A stretch of DNA of 64,000 nt from Corinectria fuckeliana (Eukaryota; Ascomycota; Sordariomycetes; Hypocreales; Nectriaceae), in the NCBI GenBank assembly GCA_019137255.1, contig WPDH01000292.1, forward strand, positions 1-64,000, written 5' to 3'. The notes under the pieces were generated by a model. That model was not told where the DNA came from. It saw only the letters and a program-made list of their open reading frames with translations, and made no database searches. How positions within the stretch are numbered: the stretch's first letter is position 1; each line of letters begins with the position of its first letter. Made by a program: the position numbers and the translations under genes. Shown here in pieces: positions 57,928-64,000 of this stretch.

Positions 57928-60900
57928 ATGTCGTCTTCCGGCACCGGCTTCCTCGGCCGCTCGAGCAGCAGCAACTCCAACATGCGAGGCCTTGTTCAGT
58001 TTATTGCCGATTTGAGAAATGCTCGTGCCCGGGAGCTCGAGGAGAAGCGAATCAACAAGGAGCTTGCCAACATCAGACAAAAGTTCAAGGATGGCAGCCT
58101 CAGCGGCTACCACAAGAAGAAATATGTCTGCAAGCTGCTGTACATCTACATCCTGGGATGGAACGTTGACTTTGGTCACCTCGAGGCGGTCAACTTAATC
58201 TCTGCCAACAAGTACTCCGAGAAGCAGATTGGCTATCTCGCCATGACCCTTTTCTTGCACGAGAAGCATGAGCTGTTGCACCTCGTTGTCAACAGTATTC
58301 GAAAGGATTTGCTCGACCACAATGAGCTCTTCAATTGCCTTGCTCTTCATGCAATTGCTAACGTTGGAAGCCGAGAGATGGGAGAAGCCCTTAGCGGGGA
58401 GGTCCATCGACTCCTGATTTCGCCGTATGCTCCCAATTCTTCTCTCTTTGCTGATGTACGGGCACTGATCGTCACCACATAGAACCTCCAAGTCATTTGT
58501 TAAGAAGAAGGCCGCCTTGACCTTGCTTCGGTTGTATCGCAAGCACCCCGATATCGTGTCACCACAATGGGCTGAGCGCATTATCCACCTGATGGATGAC
58601 GCGGACCTTGGAGTCGCGCTTTCGGTGACCTCGCTCGTCATGGCCCTGGCACAGGACAATCTGGATTCGTACAAGGGCGCATATGCCAAGGCAGCAGCCC
58701 GTTTGAAGCGCATCCTTATCGACGGAGAGTATACTACAGACTACCTCTACTACAAGGTGCCTTGCCCCTGGCTCCAGGCTAAGCTCCTACGACTTTTGCA
58801 ATATTTCCCCCCTCCTGGTACGTGAGCTCAACCTACACCGCCTGGGATGTTGTTAACCTGGACTGTATAGATGACACCTACGTACGAGATATGATCCGAG
58901 AGTCGTTGCAAAAGATTCTGAACCTGGCTATGGAGACAAGCAAGAATGTTCAACAAAACAACGCACAGAACGCCGTGCTTTTTGAGGCCATCAACTTGAT
59001 CATTCATTTGGATACGGAAGTTGGCTTGATGAAGCAGATTTCCTTGAGACTTGGCAAATTCATTCAGAGCCGAGAAACCAACGTGAGGTACCTAGGCTTG
59101 GAAGCTATGACACATCTCGCAGCTCGGGCCGAAACTCTTGATCCAATCAAGCAACACCAAGACATTATCCTTGGTTCGCTCAAAGACCGAGATATCAGTG
59201 TGCGTCGCAAGGGACTCGACCTGCTTTATAGCATGTGCGACTCCTCCAACGCCCAGGTTATTGTCGGGGAGCTCCTGCACTTTCTCCAAAACGCCGACTT
59301 TGCTATCCGTGAAGAAATGGTCCTTAAGATCGCCATTCTTACTGAAAAGTACGCAACTGACGTCCAGTGGTATGTCGATATATCTCTTCGACTTATCGCA
59401 ATGGCCGGAGACCATGTCAGTGATGAGGTGTGGCAACGAGTTATCCAAATCGTGACGAACAACGAGGAGCTTCAAGTTTATGCAGCTCAGAATGCGCTCC
59501 AGTACGTCAAATCGGATCACTGCCATGAGACCTTGGTCAAGATCGGCGCCTACATCTTGGGAGAATTCGGCCACCTTGTAGCCGACCAGCCTCGTTGCAG
59601 TCCCATTGAGCAGTTCATGGCTTTGCAAGGAAAGCTCAATGGATGTTCGTCGAGTACTCGCGCTATGATCCTATCCTGCTTTGTCAAATACGTCAACCTA
59701 TTCCCGGAGATCAAGCCCCAGCTCATGCATGTTTTCGAGTTCCACAGTCATAACCTCGACTCGGAACTGCAGCAGCGAGCCTGCGAGTATCTTACCTTGG
59801 CACAGATGCCTTCGGATGACCTCTTGAGGACACTCTGTGACGAGATGCCGCCGTTCCCCGAAAGGCAGTCAGCTCTCCTTTCTCGACTTCATCAGAAGCA
59901 CGCCAATACAAGTGACCGAAGGACCTGGGTGGTTGGTGGCAAGGACGCCAACACGGATGCCACCGAGCTTAGCATGGCCAAGCCCGGAGCTGTGAAGAGA
60001 ACGTTCAGTTCGACAGCTCCTCTCAACGGCAAGACCAATGGCTCCAATGGCGCTAACGGCCATGCCAACGGTGCTTCTGACTTGGCTGGATTGGACTTCA
60101 GTGCGCCCGCCCCGTCGGAGCCAAAGATGTTGAAGGCACCCAACCTTGCCAGTGCTGCCCATTTGTCCCCTGGCTGGGAGCAAGGTTACAACAGGTTGCT
60201 AGTGAAGGCTGACGGTATTCTGTACGAAGATGGCCAGCTCCAGATTGGCGTTCGTTCCGAGTACCGCGGCCAAATGGCTTGCTTGATCACATATTTTAAG
60301 AACAAGACCCCTGCTGCGATGGGCTCTTTCACAACGACTCTGGACTTGGACGAGAGTGAGAAGAGCAACCTGACCTGGGACGTTAAGAACCTCCCAGATA
60401 GCACCATCGCACAAGGGGGACAGTCCCAACAGGTGGTCATGTTTGAGTCCAAGAAGGTCTTTGAGAAGAGCCCGACCGTCCGAATCAGCTACCTGGCTGG
60501 CGCCTTGCAAGCTCTGACGCTGAAGCTCCCCGTGACGATCCACAAGTTTATGGATCCGGCCGAGCTCACCGCGGAGGACTTTTTCAAGAGATGGAAGCAA
60601 ATCGGCGGCGCTCCTCGCGAAGCCCAAGGAGTCTTTGGGGTGTCTGGTAAAAACAAGGAGATCACGGAGAGCTTTGTGTCCAGGACTGTGGAAGGTTTCA
60701 GATGGCGCCTGCTTGACATGGTTGATCCCAACCCCAAGAACTTGGTTGGTGCGAGTGTGCTGCATACTTCCGAAGGTGGCAAGTTTGGCTGTCTCCTGAG
60801 ACTTGAGCCAAACTACACCAGTCAGGTGAGTCGCTACGCCATACCGTATCGGGGTTTGTGCTAATCCTTGCTTTCCTAGATGATACGACTGACTGTCCGC

Positions 60901-61041
60901 GCAACCGATGACGCCGTCCCAGCTGTGCTCCTGAAGCTCATGCAGGAACGACTAGCAGCCGGGATCTCGACGGGAGGTGACAGATTCGAGCTGTCACGAG
61001 ACGAGATTTCGGACTCGTTTCGGAATGTGATGGTCAACTGA
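57928..61041 (+). CDS. APL3: AP-2 adaptor complex subunit alpha (982 aa)
   Basis: Alpha adaptin is a large subunit of the AP-2 clathrin adaptor at the plasma membrane. Exons are 57928-58424, 58483-58817, 58871-60825 and 60880-61041. The N-terminal trunk has MRGLVQFIADLRNARARELE, KKKYVCKLLYIYILGWNVDF and repeated HEAT helices. A Gly/Asn/Ala-rich hinge (TNGSNGANGHANGAS) separates trunk and appendage. The appendage carries LLVKADGILYEDGQLQIG and the platform region SYLAGALQALTLKLPVTIHK. The last exon completes the appendage (MIRLTVRATDD). Length and order match fungal APL3. It follows ARPC5, another endocytic gene, by about 2 kb. Confidence 0.96.
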
Positions 61042-61439
61042 TCTGCATACCGACTTCTTCCTTAAATAATTCATGCGGATGGAGTTGTCTTGATATCGCA
61101 CACAAGCATACGGGCGTTTGGGATTTAGCATGAGGAATGGACTGGACGAAACACTCGATTGGTCTCTAATCATGACCGAAAAATACCCTGCGCTGTATAG
61201 TCAACCATTGCTGTGGCCTGTGGACCGAGCATGCTAATTCGCCCCGTACAGAGTGGCTGTAGATAGGGAGGATATATAGTTTCTAGTTGATACCATGGAT
61301 CTGTCATTTTGGAACGAAATCTTGGCTTACTCTGATGAGTTTGCAAAGCCATGCGTGACTAGCATGGGTGACATGGAGTTGGGATTGTTTTTCTGCTCTA
61401 TTACGTATTGTGTCCCTGCTACCTAATCTAGGTGGGTAG
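61042..61439. other. Convergent intergenic region AP-2 alpha/PLPBP
   Basis: About 400 bp between facing stop codons. No feature is seen. Confidence 0.6.
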
Positions 61440-62384
61440 TTAGTCCTTAATCTTCGCATCTGCCCTGGCCGGTCTTTGACCGAAGATGGTGCTGCCAACA
61501 CGCACTTCGCCGCTGCCCAACCGTACTGCACCCTCAAAGTCCTCACTCATGCCCATGCTCAACTCGAGGCTGTCCTGACTCAAGCCCAGCTCCTTGGCCA
61601 CCAAATCTCGCTGTTGCGCCAGCGTCACAAAGTCCTCGTTCTCATTCTCCGCGGTGGTGGCCTTGCTGCGGGCGATGGCGCCAATGGTCATGAGGCCGAG
61701 CAGCTGCAAGCTGGGACAAGACTCGACGATCTGGCGGCAGAGGGCCACCGTCTCGTCGCCCGGGGCGCAGCCGGATTTGGCTTCCTCGCCAGAAGTGTTG
61801 ACCTGCACGTGGACCGAGAGCTTTGGAGCATCGTGCTGGGAGGCGAGCAGGGTGGTGCGGCCGTTGTTGAGCAGCTGGGCCTTCTTGGAGGTGTCTACGC
61901 TGGAGACGCAGAACAGGTTGGGGATTTTGGCGAGGGGTTTGCAGTGACCTGATGCATCTTGTCAGAATGGAGGCAACTGGATAAACGTGGCTCAACACAA
62001 CATACCGGACTGTAGTCCGCCGATGAAGTGCCAGTGGATGGTGCTGGGGAGCAGGGCGGCCTTCTGAGTCAACTCCTGGGCGTAGTTTTCGCCAAAGTGA
62101 GTCTGCGAAGTAGGCGGCTGGTGGAGGGCCAGAATGTCGTTTGCCGGCTTCAGCTTCGAAACCGCAACGAGCCGGACCTGTGACTGCATTAGCGGAGAGC
62201 AACTCAAGGGCTACGAGGTGAGCGAGGGACGTGAATGACGCTGACGACAACGGATGGGTCTGCTCGTACTTACATTCCGCCCAGCCGCCACCGCAGCCAG
62301 TCGCTCCTTGACAGATCCAAGCTGCGCGATGAGAGCTTGCGCTCTTGCCGGGTCAATCTTCATGTCACCTTGTGTCTCGCTCAT
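61440..62384 (-). CDS. PLPBP: PLP homeostasis protein PLPBP/YggS (263 aa)
   Basis: PLPBP proteins bind pyridoxal 5'-phosphate without known catalytic activity and keep its free level in check. Exons (minus) are 62274-62384, 62006-62177 and 61440-61948. The PLP lysine is Lys45 in VAVSKLKP. The barrel signatures HFGENYAQEL, IHWHFIGGLQSGHCKPL (spanning intron 2) and VHVQVNTSGEEAKSGC follow, then LSMGMSEDFEGAVRLGSGEVRVGSTIFG, the C-terminal phosphate-binding part. The length is usual. No targeting signal is seen. It is head-to-head with the COG7-like gene, 314 bp apart. Confidence 0.96.
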
Positions 62385-62698
62385 GTTTTTGATTCATTCC
62401 CTGAAAGCCAGGATGAGATACGGGCGGGCAGGGGCGGGTGGTGATGGGTGAGATTGTATGTAAGTGGAGAGCAAGCTACGCATTCGGGTTATCATCGGCT
62501 CTGGTGACGACACCTTCTGGCGTGCTCTGCTCGGTGCAGTGATCCGCCTACAGTGGCCTTGTCACTGCACGAATCCCTTGGTATCGTCACCACGTGGGAG
62601 AAAGAAAAGAAGACGCTCGACGCGCACTTACCTTTGTTCCAACTGCTGCGGCAGAGGAGCCAACTTGCAGTCCTTGCGGGCTTGAGACTTTGGCCACG
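62385..62698. promoter_or_regulatory. Divergent promoter PLPBP/COG7
   Basis: 314 bp between two start codons, with a CACGTG E-box at 62591-62596, about 105 bp before the COG7-like start. A frame upstream of the COG7 start is open but has no ATG that is better placed than 62699. Confidence 0.5.
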
Positions 62699-63841
62699 AT
62701 GGCGTCTGATCTAAAGCAAGGTCGGCGGCGGGCGGCCAGCGGCGCCAGCTTGACTTCCAGGACAGGACACTCTCGCCGCAAGTCGCGGGCGGTAATGCAG
62801 CCCAAATCAACACACACCTCGGACGAGTTCCTGCAAGACTTCCTAGACCCGGATTTCGATGCCGCCCAGTTCCTGAACTCGAGTCTGCCGCCGCTGCAGC
62901 AACGCTCCGCCCCAGGCCGGTCCGGGTCCGACGTCGCGCCCCTGGCCGAGCTGTCCACCCAGGCCCAGACGCTCATCTCCCACCTCAACGCGCAGACGTC
63001 ACGGCTGTCCAGCACGTTGACGCAGCTGACTGACGGCATTTTGAGGAGCGGGAGCCGTCTTGCCTACGAGGTGGAGCTGTTACGGGGCGAGACGCTGAGT
63101 CTCACGGAGACGATGAACGAGACGCTCCAGGACGATATTAAGAAGTTTGTCCCTGAGGGACTGCAGGAGGCCGTCGAGGCCAGGAACAAGGCAGCGGCTG
63201 CAAAGGACGACAGGGGGACGGGGACGACGTCGACTACACCGGCCAAGGCCGTCGACGGCACTCTGGGAGATGGATCAGACGACCCCGAGTTCATCAAGCA
63301 ATTGCAAACCTTAACCCTTGTGCGGGCCCGTCTCGACTCCGTTATCAAGACCTTTGGAGATTCTATGGAGTTCGTTTTCCCGCCGTCTGAGGTCTCCGTC
63401 AGCTCCTCCTTCTTGTCCGTTTCCGCGCCAGAGCCCGGATCACAACAGCAAAGTTCGGAGGAGAAGGGCCAGCAGGTCTTGAAGAACCTACGGGACGAGA
63501 TATCTGGCCTGCTCACAAACGCAGACGACCCCGTGCAGGGGATCGAGAAGGCAGCGCAGCGAATCGAGCAGCTCAAGGAGCTGACGCTGGTGTGGAAGGA
63601 CACGGCGGAGGAGAAGGGCAGAAACAAGTTCATTGAGAGCCTGGCCAAAATGGTCGAAGATCAGCACCGCGAGCTTGTGAAAGACATGGAGCAGGCGGCC
63701 AAGAGGGAGGGCAAGGCAGAGGCGTCGCACGCGCGCAAGCCAAGCGTTTCGAGGGACGCGGCTGTGGTGGAGGACACGAAGGCATTGCCTGGCGGATTTG
63801 GCCTAATTAGCCAGCTGCAGAAGCTCCGGAGCGGCCTATGA
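62699..63841 (+). CDS. COG7: Probable conserved oligomeric Golgi complex subunit 7 (380 aa)
   Basis: COG is the tethering complex for retrograde vesicles within the Golgi. This intronless gene encodes, after a basic N-terminus, SDEFLQDFLDPDFDAAQFLN and then a long helical, coiled-coil-like part including LSTQAQTLISHLNAQTSRLS and RLAYEVELLRGETLSLTETM. The pattern of an N-terminal DFDxxxFLN followed by paired coiled coils fits COG7 and its Vps51-type relatives. A polar disordered linker is at about residues 160-190, and a second helical segment EKAAQRIEQLKELTLVWKDT follows. It is longer than yeast Cog7 but far shorter than animal COG7. Subunit identity is my best estimate rather than certain. 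Confidence 0.6.
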   Translation: MASDLKQGRRRAASGASLTSRTGHSRRKSRAVMQPKSTHTSDEFLQDFLDPDFDAAQFLNSSLPPLQQRSAPGRSGSDVAPLAELSTQAQTLISHLNAQTSRLSSTLTQLTDGILRSGSRLAYEVELLRGETLSLTETMNETLQDDIKKFVPEGLQEAVEARNKAAAAKDDRGTGTTSTTPAKAVDGTLGDGSDDPEFIKQLQTLTLVRARLDSVIKTFGDSMEFVFPPSEVSVSSSFLSVSAPEPGSQQQSSEEKGQQVLKNLRDEISGLLTNADDPVQGIEKAAQRIEQLKELTLVWKDTAEEKGRNKFIESLAKMVEDQHRELVKDMEQAAKREGKAEASHARKPSVSRDAAVVEDTKALPGGFGLISQLQKLRSGL

Positions 63842-64000
63842 TGGTAATCTATGATAGTAATGATACAAAGACGTCTTGAGCTCGGATGAATGCCCTTCGT
63901 TTTGTGTTTTCATCCGGTGTTGCGCGAAGCCTATATTTAGTCCATTGGCCCGTTTGATAACTTACACTGAGAGCTGAGAGCAAAGTGAATGAATGAACAA
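63842..64000. other. 3' flank of COG7-like gene
   Basis: The window ends in the downstream region. No feature is seen. Confidence 0.5.

Noticed and set aside
1..64000. CRISPR arrays, bacterial-type operons, rRNA genes
   Set aside because: No spaced identical repeats, no polycistronic layout and no rRNA-like sequence were seen; introns and gene content are those of a fungal nuclear genome.

Overview
This window is nuclear DNA of a filamentous ascomycete (Pezizomycotina, most likely a Sordariomycete). The evidence is the gene style and the gene set. Genes are single transcription units with short introns, mostly 49-120 bp, that carry GT..AG ends and CTAAC/CTGAC branch sites; promoters are pyrimidine-rich; the left edge carries AT-rich DNA with the transition pattern of repeat-induced point mutation (RIP). 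I recognise 16 protein-coding genes and one decayed transposon-type helicase. I found no rRNA, no canonical tRNA gene, no CRISPR array and no bacterial-type operon. Exon models were built by hand from splice signals and reading phase; every multi-exon model closes in frame, but none has transcript support here.

Left edge (1-12 kb): two head-to-tail copies of one repeat (44-1994 and 1995-2666). The first is heavily RIP-mutated; the second is largely intact and carries a long inverted repeat and a tRNA-like Pol III promoter region. A 2EXR-domain gene (3278-4093), a RecQ-like helicase pseudogene (about 5152-5870) and two related dispersed repeat tracts follow. Cytosolic HSP70 (7530-9611) and MOB1 (11351-12379) begin the housekeeping part.

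Centre (12-41 kb): ATP synthase OSCP subunit (ATP5), a large cytosolic GH63-type glycosidase on the minus strand with an apparent 3-nt microexon, a cis-prenyltransferase (RER2 type), an ING/PHD chromatin protein, an F-box-like/LRR protein, V-ATPase subunit a (VPH1), the pre-mRNA 3'-end endonuclease YSH1, TAF4 of TFIID, and a nitrilase-family deaminated-glutathione amidase (NIT2). Many neighbours are head-to-head (YSH1/TAF4) or convergent (ATP5/GH63, VPH1/YSH1).

Gene desert (41.6-55.1 kb): about 13.5 kb without a supportable gene, rich in homopolymers, microsatellites and recurring intergenic words (TACTCCGTA, GTAC/CTAGGTAC palindromes).

Right edge (55-64 kb): a dense block with ARPC5 (Arp2/3 complex), NDUFAF5 (complex I assembly), AP-2 alpha adaptin, PLPBP (PLP homeostasis) and a probable COG7. 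ARPC5, AP-2 alpha and COG7 all act in membrane traffic. Adjacency may be coincidental, since the other genes in the block are mitochondrial or metabolic.
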